DNA from: Streptomyces tropicalis
GTDB taxonomy: Bacteria; Actinomycetota; Actinomycetes; Streptomycetales; Streptomycetaceae
DNA length: 64,000 nt
Reading direction: 5' to 3'
Assembly (NCBI RefSeq): GCF_029269835.1
Contig: NZ_JARJBB010000001.1
Location: 840,299 to 904,298 of the forward strand
A program made the position numbers and the translations under genes. Of this stretch, positions 53,842 to 63,029 are shown piece after piece. Numbering within the stretch: position 1 is the first letter of the stretch; each line of letters begins with the position of its first letter. Under the pieces are notes generated by a model. That model saw nothing but the letters and a program-made list of their open reading frames with translations. It had not been told where the DNA came from and made no database searches.

Positions 53842-55497
53842 TCAGTTGCCGCTCCCGGAGGCGCTGCCGATGTCCTTGACCCAGTGGGACACGGTGCCGA
53901 GCCAGTGGCTCAGCTGGCCCCAGTAGCTCCGGCCGGTGCCGATCCAGTGCTGGAGCGGGCTCAGCTCCCACACCAGCCAGCCCGCGACGAACAGGATGAC
54001 GAGGGTGAAGAGACATCCCTTGAGGCAGCCGAGGCCGGGGATCTTCATGGGGTTGGCGCTGCGCTGACGCGGCGGCCGGGGTTCACGGGCGGGCCGCTGG
54101 GGCTCCGGCGCCGGGGCGTACCGCTGCGGCCGGCTCCGGGCGGGCGCCTGCTGCTGCCGCGGCTGCTGCTGTTGCGGGTGGCCGTACCCGGCGCCGGGCT
54201 GCTGCGGCCGGGCGACCTGGCGCTGGGGGCGGCGGCGCAGCGGGTCCTCGTTCGGGTCGAGGTACTGCACCTGCGTCTGCTCGTTGCGGTCGCGGGCCGC
54301 GCGCAGCTGGGTCTGCCAGGGGTGCGGCTGGTCCGGGTTCTGCCCCTGCGGTCCGGCGCCGGGGCCGCCCGGCGGCATCGGGGGCATCATGCGTGTCGGG
54401 TCGGCCCCGCCGTGGTGCGGCAGCGCGGTCGTGGGGTCGGCCGCGCCCTGCGGTCCGCCGGGGACGCCGGGGGCCCCGGTGTGCGGCAGGACGCTGGTCG
54501 CCCCGTTGGGGTCGAAGCCTGCGGCTCCCTGGGGCAGCACCTGCGTCGGATCGGCGGCGCCGGGCGCGTCCGGCACGGTCGCGGGCTCGGGGTCCGGGGC
54601 CAGCAGCGCGGCGACGCCTTCGGCGGCGGCGATCTGCGCGACGCTCGCGTGCACGCCGACGCCCTCGGCGACGACGCGCAGGCCGTGCGCCAGGTTCTGG
54701 GCGCTGGGCCGCTCGGCGGGGTTCTTGCGCAGGCAGCGCTCGATGACCGTCCACAGCGGGTCGGGGACCGTGGAGGGGCGGCGGGGCTCGGCGCTCAGGT
54801 GCTGGTGCAGGACCTCGAGGGACGAGCCGCCGGAGAACGGCGGACGGCCGGTGACCAGCTCGTACAGCAGGATGCCGGCGCCGTAGACGTCGACGGCGGA
54901 CGTCTGCGGGCGGCCCTCGGCGGACTCCGGCGCCACGTACGCGGGGGTGCCGACGAACTCGTGGGTGCGGGTGAGGCCGGGCGAGTCCGCCAGGCGGGCG
55001 ATGCCGAAGTCGGTCAGCATCGGGTGCATCCGCCCGTCGTCCTGGCGGAGCAGCACGTTGGCCGGCTTCAGGTCGCGGTGGACCACGCCGTCGGCGTGGC
55101 TGGCGGCCAGCGCGTCGGCGATCTGGGCGGTGAGCAGCGCGGCGGCCACCGGGGAGAACGGGCCGCTCTGGCGCAGGTAGCGGTGCAGGTCGGGGCCGTC
55201 GACGAGGTCCATGACCAGCGCCAGCAGATCGCCCTCGACCACCAGGTCGCGGACCCGGACGATGTTCGGGTGGGTGAGGCGGAGCAGCACGGAGCGCTCC
55301 CGCAGGAACCGCATCACGACGTCCGCGTCGCTGGCCAGCTCCTCCTTGAGGACCTTGATCGCGACGGTCTCGCCGGGCTGGCCGGCCACAGCGGCCTCGG
55401 CACCCGCGGTCTGGTGCTGGCGGGCTCGCCAGACGGTGCCCGTGGCGCCGCGGCCGAGCGGCTCCTCGAGCAGGTACTTGCTGCCTACCGGCCGCAC
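53842..55497 (-). CDS. pkaA: Membrane-anchored Ser/Thr protein kinase (PkaA-like)
   Basis: A 551-aa Hanks-type kinase. The glycine loop is LGRGATGTVWRA, Lys is in VAIKVLKEE, the catalytic loop is VVHRDLKPANVLL, DFG is in LTDFGIARL, and APE is in YVAPESAEG. A ~200-residue Pro/Gln/Gly-rich linker contains several Thr-Pro/Thr-x sites. A single membrane helix (CLFTLVILFVAGWLVWEL) and a short outer region rich in Trp, Ser and His complete it. GTG 55497 is used because the kinase domain starts at once (VRPVGSKYLLEEPLGRG) and GGGAG precedes it. It is divergent from the FHA-FtsK gene, whose FHA domain would be a natural reader of its phosphothreonines. Confidence 0.9.
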   Translation of the reverse strand: MRPVGSKYLLEEPLGRGATGTVWRARQHQTAGAEAAVAGQPGETVAIKVLKEELASDADVVMRFLRERSVLLRLTHPNIVRVRDLVVEGDLLALVMDLVDGPDLHRYLRQSGPFSPVAAALLTAQIADALAASHADGVVHRDLKPANVLLRQDDGRMHPMLTDFGIARLADSPGLTRTHEFVGTPAYVAPESAEGRPQTSAVDVYGAGILLYELVTGRPPFSGGSSLEVLHQHLSAEPRRPSTVPDPLWTVIERCLRKNPAERPSAQNLAHGLRVVAEGVGVHASVAQIAAAEGVAALLAPDPEPATVPDAPGAADPTQVLPQGAAGFDPNGATSVLPHTGAPGVPGGPQGAADPTTALPHHGGADPTRMMPPMPPGGPGAGPQGQNPDQPHPWQTQLRAARDRNEQTQVQYLDPNEDPLRRRPQRQVARPQQPGAGYGHPQQQQPRQQQAPARSRPQRYAPAPEPQRPAREPRPPRQRSANPMKIPGLGCLKGCLFTLVILFVAGWLVWELSPLQHWIGTGRSYWGQLSHWLGTVSHWVKDIGSASGSGN

Positions 55498-56012
55498 GTC
55501 ATGCGCTCCCTGCTGATCGCTTGCCTGGTCCCCGGCCCCGTCCGGCGGGGCGGTACCCCCTCCGCTCGGGCGGTGCCGAGAGCGGGGGGAGGGTGTTCCG
55601 ACCCACTGTAGTGCCGCCGTACGCGGTGCCGGGCGGTCGTGCTGGTGCACCCGGTGCCCGGGGTGCGCCGCCGCCGGGCCCCACTGGGCCAGTACGCACG
55701 GGACGTCGTGCATGTTCGACGGAAAGACGCTCGACTCGGGTCGCATGGTTGCCCCACACGGACGTGACCGATCTCAAGTAGGCATCAAACGGACACCTGC
55801 CGAGCCATGGTCAGGCACTTTTGCGGGCAGAGCCGACCAATCAAGATCACTCGGCGGTGGGCGGCGGGCACGCTGTCGGCGGCAGGTGCGAGGATGCTGC
55901 CAGTACTGGCCGACGTGCTCGTGCGGCGGTGGGGGAAGTCCGCGGTGGGCGACCGCGGGAGCGCTTCGTCCCCGCTCTGCGGGCGCCCGCGCAGAAGGGA
56001 CCGCAGACGGCG
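55498..56012. promoter_or_regulatory. Divergent promoter region of pkaA-like kinase and FHA gene
   Basis: A 515-base gap. The kinase-side part has an inverted repeat, CCCCCTCCGCTC (from about 55555) with GAGCGGGGGGAGGG (about 55581-55594). The middle (about 55740-55850) is less GC-rich (TCAAGTAGGCATCAAACGG, CCAATCAAGATCACTCGG) and is the likeliest promoter zone. No gene is recognised. Confidence 0.4.
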
Positions 56013-58742
56013 ATGCAGATCCGGCTGACCGTCGTAGACCCGCTGGGCCCGCCCTCCTCCGCAGCGCCGCCCGCCCCGCGCGAGCCGAGCGGCCCGGCGA
56101 CCCCGCGCACCGCTCCCACCAGCCGTGACGTGCTGGTCACGGCACCCGCGGGCACGGCGCTCGCCGCGGTGGCCCCGGCGCTCGCGGCCGCCGTCGCCGG
56201 GGACGGCGCGGCGGCCGAGCGGGGCCGGGAGCGGGCCGGGTCCGAGCGCGGCCGCGAGGCGGGCGCGGGTCCTGTGGTGCTCTACGCGGGCACGGAGCGG
56301 CTCGACGTCCAGCGCTGCACGCTCGGCGAGCCGCCGCTGCTGGACGGCGCGGTGCTGTCGCTGGGCGCCCCCGCCGACCCCGAGCCGCACCCCGAGCTCG
56401 ACGACGCTCCGACCCAGCTGCACGTGGTCGCGGGACCGGACGCGGGCGGGGTCCATCTGCTGCACGGCGGGCAGATCACCGTGGGCCGCTCGGCCGACGC
56501 CGACGTGCCCCTGGACGACCCGGACGTCTCGCGCGTGCACTGCGCGGTCACGGTGGGCGCGGACGGCCGCGTCGCGGTGGCCGACCTCGACTCCACCAAC
56601 GGCACCGTGCTGGACGGACGCCCGGTCGGCGGACGCCCGGTCCGCTTCGCACCGGGCGCGCTGCTCCGGATAGGCGAGTCGGCCCTGCGTCTGACGCCGG
56701 CCGCGGGGCCCGGCGCCCGCGCCCGGACGGCGCCCGACGGGGAGGGCCACGTCCGGGTCCCCTCCCCGGGCGGCCCCGGCACGGGCCCGGCAACCGCGGC
56801 CGGTGCCGCCGGTGCTCCCGGCGGGCGGCCCGGTGTCCCCGGCGGGCCCGGCGTTCCCGGCGGCCGGGCGGCGGCCGCGCACGGGCCGGGCGGACGGCAC
56901 GGCTCCGCCCCGGTCCCGCCCGGGGCGGAGCCGCCCGGCGGCGCACGGCACGACGGGTCGCGGGCGGACGGCACGGCCGCGGGCGGAGCCCGTGACGCGC
57001 GGGGGCAGCGCGATCCCGGCACCGCGTCCGTGGTCCCGCCGCAGAGCCGCGCCCCCCGGATCGAGAGCCACGGCGCCCCGCACCCCGGCGACGCCCTGCC
57101 GGCGGACGCGGGCGACACCCGCGCGGGCCCCTTCGGCACCGGCGGCCGCTTCGGCGCCGACGTCCCGGGCGCACCGGGCGACGCCCCCGGCCGAGGTACC
57201 GGGGAGCCCCGGTGGCCCGGCCCCGCGGACCACTCCCGCTCCGGCCCGGACGCCGGAGCGGCCCGCCCGCCGGGATCCGCCCGGTCGCCCGAGGCCGTCC
57301 CGCCCTCCGCCGGGGACGACGCACCGGCCGGGGACGGCGGGTACGGGGAAGGCGGCGCGTACGGAGGCGGCGGTCGCAAGGGCACGCCCCTGCGGGGCAC
57401 CGAGGTGCCGCCGGGCCTGCGCCGCCGCGGGGGGATCGGCGCCTGGGCGCGGCGGCTGGCCGGCGGACGCCCGGAGCAGGCCGCGGACCACCCCGCGCCG
57501 CACGACACCGTCGCGGCCGGGCCGGCGGCGCCGGACGCCTCACCGGTCACCGGCGGCCCGCAGATGCCCGAGACCTGGCCGGACCCGGCCGCGCTGCTGC
57601 TGAGCGTCCTGGGGCCCGGCCCCCGCCTGTGGGAGCGCGCCCCGGGACACCCGGAGACGCTGACCGTGCGGCTCGGCACCGCCGACCGGTCGGTCCCCGA
57701 CGGCTCCGGGCTGCTGCCCGCGGTCCCGGTGACCGCCGACCTGCGCGAGGCGGGCGCACTGGGCCTGGCGGGGCCACGCGCCCGCCTGTACGGGCTGGCC
57801 CGCTCCGTGCTGGCCCAGCTGGCCGCGCTGCACTCCCCCGACGCGCTGGAGATCGTCCTGCTGAGCACGGACCCGGCCCGTACGGCGCAGGAGCGCACCG
57901 CGGAGTGGTCCTGGCTCGGCTGGCTGCCCCATCTGCGCCCCGCCCACGGCCAGGACTGCCGTCTGCTGCTCGCCTTCGACCGGGAGCAGGCCGCGGCCCG
58001 CACCGGCGAACTGCTGCGCCGCCTGGAGGACCACCCGGCCGGCCCCGCACCCGGCCCGGCCGGACCGCGCGCCACCGCGACGGCCGCCCCCGGCCCCGCC
58101 GCCCGGCGGCCCTCGTGGGCCCGGGACGACGACGCGGGCGACGCGCGGGGCTTCGCGGGTCCGTACGCGGTGGTCGTCGTGGACGGCGACCCGGGCGGCG
58201 CCGCCGAGCGGGCGGCGCTGGTCCGGCTGGCCCAGGAGGGGCCGCGGGCGGGCATCCACCTCGTGTGCCTGGCCGAGACGGCGCCGGCCTCGCCCGCCTC
58301 GCCCGTGACCGACACGTACGACGCCGCCAGCGCGGTGTCCCCGGTGTTCCGCGCGTGCGGGGCGGTCGGCCTGCTCAGCGGGGACGTGGCGACGGCGCTG
58401 CGCGTGATGCGGGTCGCCGACGCGCCCACCGCCGGTTCTCCCTCTCCGTCCGCCGCCACCGGCCACGACCCGCGCACCCGGCCCGCCGCCGTGCACGACC
58501 CGCACGCCGCTTCCTCCACGGCGCACGCTCCGCACCTGCCGGCCGACACTCCGCACGACCCGTACGGCCCTTACGACCCGCACGACCCGCACGCCGCCGC
58601 GTACGACCGGCGCCTTCGGACCGCCGCCCCGTACGACCGGCGCGACGCCCCGTCCGGCGCCCCGCACGACCCGCACTCCCCGGACGCCGTCGCGGGTGGG
58701 GCGCACCCCGCCGGACCGGCCGCCCGCACCCCTTCCCCATAG
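56013..58742 (+). CDS. FHA domain protein: N-terminal part of a frameshifted FHA-FtsK/SpoIIIE (EssC-like) gene
   Basis: A 909-codon frame from ATG 56013 (AGAAGGGACC upstream). A ubiquitin-like start is followed by an FHA domain at about 146-215 (GGQITVGRSADADVPLDDPDVSRVHCAVTV, then DLDSTNGTVLDG: the GRS, SRxHC and STNGT signatures of phosphothreonine binding). A very long disordered Gly/Pro/Ala linker leads to a domain (about 520-810) resembling the first FtsK/SpoIIIE-like segment of YukB/EssC proteins (VPVTADLREAGALGLAGPRARLYGLARSVLAQLAALHSPDALEIVLLS). A His/Asp/Pro-rich low-complexity run (HDPYGPYDPHDPH) ends at a TAG where the family continues in another frame (next feature). It is divergent from the kinase pair. 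Confidence 0.85.
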   Translation: MQIRLTVVDPLGPPSSAAPPAPREPSGPATPRTAPTSRDVLVTAPAGTALAAVAPALAAAVAGDGAAAERGRERAGSERGREAGAGPVVLYAGTERLDVQRCTLGEPPLLDGAVLSLGAPADPEPHPELDDAPTQLHVVAGPDAGGVHLLHGGQITVGRSADADVPLDDPDVSRVHCAVTVGADGRVAVADLDSTNGTVLDGRPVGGRPVRFAPGALLRIGESALRLTPAAGPGARARTAPDGEGHVRVPSPGGPGTGPATAAGAAGAPGGRPGVPGGPGVPGGRAAAAHGPGGRHGSAPVPPGAEPPGGARHDGSRADGTAAGGARDARGQRDPGTASVVPPQSRAPRIESHGAPHPGDALPADAGDTRAGPFGTGGRFGADVPGAPGDAPGRGTGEPRWPGPADHSRSGPDAGAARPPGSARSPEAVPPSAGDDAPAGDGGYGEGGAYGGGGRKGTPLRGTEVPPGLRRRGGIGAWARRLAGGRPEQAADHPAPHDTVAAGPAAPDASPVTGGPQMPETWPDPAALLLSVLGPGPRLWERAPGHPETLTVRLGTADRSVPDGSGLLPAVPVTADLREAGALGLAGPRARLYGLARSVLAQLAALHSPDALEIVLLSTDPARTAQERTAEWSWLGWLPHLRPAHGQDCRLLLAFDREQAAARTGELLRRLEDHPAGPAPGPAGPRATATAAPGPAARRPSWARDDDAGDARGFAGPYAVVVVDGDPGGAAERAALVRLAQEGPRAGIHLVCLAETAPASPASPVTDTYDAASAVSPVFRACGAVGLLSGDVATALRVMRVADAPTAGSPSPSAATGHDPRTRPAAVHDPHAASSTAHAPHLPADTPHDPYGPYDPHDPHAAAYDRRLRTAAPYDRRDAPSGAPHDPHSPDAVAGGAHPAGPAARTPSP

Positions 58743-60013
58743 CCCCCGGCACCGTCGCCGTCGTCGACGCCGTGTCCCCGGCGTGGGCCGAAAGATTCGC
58801 GCGGGCCCTGGCGCCCCTGCGGACGGACGCGGTCGCCGGGGACCGGCCCGCGAGGGTGTCGGCGCCGCTTCCGCTGTCGGCGCGGCTGCTGGACGAGCTG
58901 GGTCTGGCCCGCGCCACGCCGGCGTCGCTGCTGGCCCGGTGGGCGGACGCGGCCGACGCGGCGGCCGCCCACGGCGGGCGGGCGTGCGCCGTGCTGGGTG
59001 CCGGACCGCGCGGCCCGGTCTGTGCCGACCTCGTGGCCGACGGCCCGCATCTGCTGGTCGAGGGCCCGGCGGGCAGCGGCCGCACGGAGCTGCTGCGCTC
59101 CCTGGTCGCCTCGCTCGCCGCCGCCGAGCGTCCCGACCGGCTCGGCGTCGTCCTGGTCGACGGACGGGACGGCACCGGCGCGGGCGCCGCCGACGGCCTG
59201 CGCGCCTGCACCGACGTCCCGCACGTCACCACCCATCTCACCGCCAACGACCCGGTCCGCATGCGGGAGTTCGCGCAGTCGCTGAGCGCCGAGCTGAAGC
59301 GGCGGGCCGAGCTGCTCGGGCGCACCGGGTTCGCCGGGTGGCACGGCGGGCGCGAGGGCGGCGGCCGGGCGGTCGCCCAGCGCGCGGCGCCGGGCCGCGG
59401 GCCGCACGGCCCCGCCGGGGCCGGCGACCTGGACAGCCCGCCCAGTGCGACGCTGCGGCTGCGGCCCGCCGCGGCCCGGGCCGCCACCGAGGCGGCGCCT
59501 CCGCTGCCCCGGCTGGTCGTGGTCGTGGACGACCTGGACGCCCTGGTCTCCCCCGCCCTCGGCTCCCCCGGGCGGCCCGCGGCCGGGTCCGTGGTGCGTG
59601 CGCTGGAGGCCGTGGCCCGGGACGGCGAGCCGCTCGGCGTCCACCTGGTCGCCTCGGCGGCGCCGGGCGGCCGTACGGCGGAGTCGGAGCCGGCCCGCCG
59701 GGCGACGCTGCGGGTCACCCTGGACGCGCCCGCCGCCGGGCCGGAGGAGCCGGCGCCCGGGCGTGGACGGCTGGCGTGCCCGGACGGGCGGGTGACGCCG
59801 TTCCAGGGCGGCCGGGTCACGGGCCGCATCCCGCGCACGGCGACGCAGCGCCCCACGGTCGTCGCCCTGGAGTGGCAGCGCATGGGCGACCCGCCCGCGC
59901 GGCGCACCGTCCGCGAGCTCGGCAACGGCCCGACCGACCTGGCCCTGCTGGCCAGCGCGTTGGAGCGGGCGGCCCGGGAGGTGTCGGCGGCCGAGGTCTC
60001 CTCGCTCCTCTGA
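58743..60013 (+). pseudogene. C-terminal FtsK/SpoIIIE-like part of the frameshifted FHA gene
   Basis: Beginning around the TAG that ends the FHA frame, a second frame reads FPIAPGTVAVVDAVSPAWAERFARAL, then the P-loop LLVEGPAGSGRTELLRSLVASLA and Walker B VVVVDDLDALVSPA, to the TGA at 60013. It has no usable start or ribosome-binding site, so it is the separated C-terminus of the upstream gene. One lost base in the C-runs near 58725-58740, or anywhere in the repeat region from 58440, would rejoin them into about 1333 codons. The Walker A Lys is Arg (GSGRTE), so ATP hydrolysis is doubtful even if intact. EssC/EccC-type proteins power type VII secretion; no other type VII gene is adjacent. Confidence 0.75.
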
Positions 60014-60248
60014 CCAAAACGGCCGCACGGGCCCACCGGAGCCCCCTTGCCGAGACGCGCCCCGGCCCCGAGCGGCGCGGCGCCCCGCCCCGTCCGCGCG
60101 CAACCGGGATCGTACGTACCGTCACGACGTGGTCACGATCGCCCACTTGACACGGTGGGCGGTCTTGCCGACCCCGGGGCCCGGGCGTAGACCGGTTCGC
60201 ACGGGACAGCGCTCGGACGTTCGACGAGGTCGAAGAACGGGGCAGTTG

Positions 60249-61634
60249 ATGCACAGCACGAGCAGCACGATCCGGACACGCAGGGCCGTACGGACCGCGG
60301 CGGCCGTCGCCGCGGGGGCGCTGGCGCTCTCGCTCGGCGGGTGCGGCGGAAGCGGCGGCAAGAAGAGCGGCGACGGCACGAGCGGCAGGGAATCCGGGGG
60401 CAGCAGCGTCACCCTGCCGCGGCTGAACGGCACGTCCCTGGAGGTCGCCGCCGTCTGGACCGGCGCCGAGCAGGCCAACTTCAAGAAGGTCCTGGCGGAG
60501 TTCGAGAAGCGCACCGGCGCGAAGGTCACCTTCGTCCCGGCGCAGGACCCGATCATCAACTTCCTCGGTTCGAAGATCGCGGGCGGACAGCCGCCGGACG
60601 TCGCGATGCTGCCGCAGCCCGGTGCCATCAAGCAGGCCGTCGCCAAGAAGTGGGCCAAGCCGCTGGGCCCCGAGGCGCGGGCGCAGCTCACCAAGAACTA
60701 CTCCAAGGGCTGGCAGGACATCGGCTCGGTCGGCGGCACCCCGTACGGCGTCTACTACAAGGCCGCCAACAAGTCGCTGATCTGGTACAACGCGAAGGTC
60801 TTCGAGAACGCGGGCGCCCAGGAGCCCACCGACTGGAAGGGCCTGCTGTCCACCGCGCAGAAGGTCTACGACTCCGGCGTCACCCCGTTCTCCGTCGGCG
60901 GCGCCGACGGCTGGACCCTCACCGACTGGTTCGAGAACGTCTACCTGTCCCAGGCCGGCCCGGAGAAGTACGACCAGCTCGCCCAGCACCGCATCAAGTG
61001 GACCGACCCGTCCGTGAAGGACGCGCTGACGACGCTGGCGCAGATCTGGTCCCGGAAGGAGTACCTGGCGGGCGGCCCGGACGGCGCGCTGCAGACCGAG
61101 TTCCCGGCCTCCGTCACGCAGGTCTTCACCGGAGGCGACCAGCCGAAGGCCGGCATGGTCTTCGAGGGCGACTTCGCCCAGGTCAACATCGGCGAGACCA
61201 AGGCGAAGGTGGGCGCGGACGCGAAGGTGTTCCCGTTCCCGGCCGTGGGCAGCACCGCGCCGGTGGTCTCCGGCGGTGACGCGGCGGTGATCCTCAAGGA
61301 CTCCAAGGGGGCCCAGGCACTGGCCACCTTCCTCGCCTCGCCGGAGGCGGCGACCATCCAGGCGAAGCTCGGCGGCTACCTCTCCCCGAACCGGAACGTG
61401 CCCGACTCGGCGTACCCGAACGCGGTGCAGCAGAAGATCGCCAAGTCGCTGATCGCGTCCGGCGACTCCTTCCGCTTCGACATGTCCGACCAGGCCCCGC
61501 AGGCCTTCGGCGGCACGCCCGGCAAGGGCGAGTGGAAGGACCTCCAGGACTTCCTGAAGAACCCCAAGGACGTGGCGGGCACCCAGGCGAAGCTGGAGAA
61601 GGACGCGGCGGCCGCCTACGGGAACGGGAGCTGA
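60249..61634 (+). CDS. Sugar ABC transporter substrate-binding lipoprotein
   Basis: A 461-aa solute-binding protein. Lipoprotein signal: a twin-Arg-like basic start (IRTRRAVRTAAAVAAGALALSLGGC) with lipobox LGGC and Cys at about residue 32. The mature part has the carbohydrate-binding pattern of family 1 proteins (LEVAAVWTGAEQANFKKVLAEFEKRTGAKVTFVPAQD; GQPPDVAMLPQPGAI; GVYYKAANKSLIWYNAKVFENAG; GGDAAVILKDSKGAQALATFLASPEA). The ligand is probably an oligosaccharide. GGGGCAG precedes ATG 60249. It is followed by two permeases but no ATPase; streptomycetes often share MsiK for such importers. Confidence 0.93.
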   Translation: MHSTSSTIRTRRAVRTAAAVAAGALALSLGGCGGSGGKKSGDGTSGRESGGSSVTLPRLNGTSLEVAAVWTGAEQANFKKVLAEFEKRTGAKVTFVPAQDPIINFLGSKIAGGQPPDVAMLPQPGAIKQAVAKKWAKPLGPEARAQLTKNYSKGWQDIGSVGGTPYGVYYKAANKSLIWYNAKVFENAGAQEPTDWKGLLSTAQKVYDSGVTPFSVGGADGWTLTDWFENVYLSQAGPEKYDQLAQHRIKWTDPSVKDALTTLAQIWSRKEYLAGGPDGALQTEFPASVTQVFTGGDQPKAGMVFEGDFAQVNIGETKAKVGADAKVFPFPAVGSTAPVVSGGDAAVILKDSKGAQALATFLASPEAATIQAKLGGYLSPNRNVPDSAYPNAVQQKIAKSLIASGDSFRFDMSDQAPQAFGGTPGKGEWKDLQDFLKNPKDVAGTQAKLEKDAAAAYGNGS

Positions 61635-61676
61635 TCCGGCGATGACCCCACTCCCCGGCACCGGGCCGGCCGGACG

Positions 61677-63029
61677 ATGAGCCCGGCCGCCGCCGGGGGT
61701 GCCGCCGCCCGCCCGGCGGCGCCCCCCGCCCCCCGGCAGCGCAGGAGCGTGACCGGCACCCGCAGGACCGTGGCGGCGCTGTTCCTGCTGCCCGCCCTGG
61801 TCCTGCTCGGCGCACTCGTGGTCTACCCGATCGGGTACTCCGTCGTCCGCAGCCTCTTCGACTCCTCCGGCCACTCCTTCGCCGGCCTCGACAACTACCG
61901 GACGCTGTTCACCGACGACGGCATCCGCACGGCCCTGAAGAACAACGTCATCTGGGTGGTGTTCGCGCCCGCGGTGTCCACCGCGCTCGGCCTGGTCTTC
62001 GCGGTGCTGACCGAACGGGTGCGCTGGGGCACGGCGTTCAAGCTGGTCGTCTTCATGCCGATGGCGATCTCGATGCTGGCGGCCGGCATCATCTTCCGGC
62101 TGGTGTACGACCAGGACCCGGACCGCGGGGTCGCCAACGCGGTGTGGGTCGGCGTCCACGACACCTTCGCCCGCTCGTCGGCGTTCCCGCACGCCCACCC
62201 GGGCCGGCAGTCGCCGCTGAAGCCGGACGGGGGCGGCTTCGTCACCACGCACCCGGTGCACACGGGCACGGCGGTGGCCCTGCCGCTGGTCGGCGTCGCC
62301 CCCGACCAGATGCCCCACGGTGCCGCGAGGGCCCGGCGGGCCACGGCGGAGCCGGGCCGGATCACCGGCACCACCTGGCAGGACTTCACCCGCGGCCAGG
62401 GCGTCGGCCGGCTCGGCACCGTCGACCCCTCCGAGCTCGGCTACCCCGGCATGCGGATCGAGGCGGTCCGTGACGGCCGGGTGGTCGCGTCGGCGACCGC
62501 GGCCGCCGACGGTACCTTCAGCCTGCCCGCGAAGGCCGACGGGGCCGTGCTGCGGCTGCCCGCGGAGAACTTCCGCGCGCCGTACAACGGGGTGGACTGG
62601 CTGGGCCCGTCGCTGGTGACCCCGGCCATCATCGGCGCGTACGTGTGGATGTGGGCCGGGTTCGCGATGGTGCTGATCGCGGCCGGCCTCGCGGGGGTGC
62701 CCCGGGAACTGCTGGAGGCGGCCCGCGTCGACGGCGCGAGCGAGTGGCAGGTCTTCCGCCGGGTGACCGTCCCGCTGCTGGCGCCGGTCCTCGCAGTGGT
62801 CGTGGTCACGCTGATGATCAACGTGCTGAAGGTCTTCGACCTGGTCTTCATCATCGCGCCGGGCTCCTCCCAGGACGACGCCGACGTACTGGCGCTGGAG
62901 CTGTACCGCCAGGGCTTCTCGGAAGGCCGCCCCGGCGTCGCCAGCGCCATCGCGGTGTTCCTGCTGCTGCTGGTGATCCCGGTGATGCTGTTCAACATGC
63001 GCAGGCTGCGGCGGGAGGTACGGCGATGA
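61677..63029 (+). CDS. Sugar ABC transporter permease with a large extracytoplasmic insertion
   Basis: A 450-aa MalF-type permease. Membrane helices are at about 31-57, 90-112, 119-144, 312-338, 366-395 and 420-440. The EAA loop is PRELLEAARVDGASEWQVFRRVTVPLLAP (342-370). Between helices 3 and 4 there are about 165 extra residues. Residues about 257-300 (GMRIEAVRDGRVVASATAAADGTFSLPAKADGAVLRL) look like a beta-sandwich of carboxypeptidase-regulatory type. E. coli MalF carries its P2 domain at the same place, where it contacts the binding protein, so a similar role is likely. ATG 61677 precedes a disordered Ala/Pro start. The stop overlaps the next gene (ATGA). Confidence 0.92.
   Translation: MSPAAAGGAAARPAAPPAPRQRRSVTGTRRTVAALFLLPALVLLGALVVYPIGYSVVRSLFDSSGHSFAGLDNYRTLFTDDGIRTALKNNVIWVVFAPAVSTALGLVFAVLTERVRWGTAFKLVVFMPMAISMLAAGIIFRLVYDQDPDRGVANAVWVGVHDTFARSSAFPHAHPGRQSPLKPDGGGFVTTHPVHTGTAVALPLVGVAPDQMPHGAARARRATAEPGRITGTTWQDFTRGQGVGRLGTVDPSELGYPGMRIEAVRDGRVVASATAAADGTFSLPAKADGAVLRLPAENFRAPYNGVDWLGPSLVTPAIIGAYVWMWAGFAMVLIAAGLAGVPRELLEAARVDGASEWQVFRRVTVPLLAPVLAVVVVTLMINVLKVFDLVFIIAPGSSQDDADVLALELYRQGFSEGRPGVASAIAVFLLLLVIPVMLFNMRRLRREVRR

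Noticed and set aside
53842..55746. 634-aa version of the PkaA-like kinase
   Set aside because: The extra N-terminal residues are low-quality (His/Pro/Arg) sequence. GTG 55497 lies right at the kinase domain and has a ribosome-binding site.
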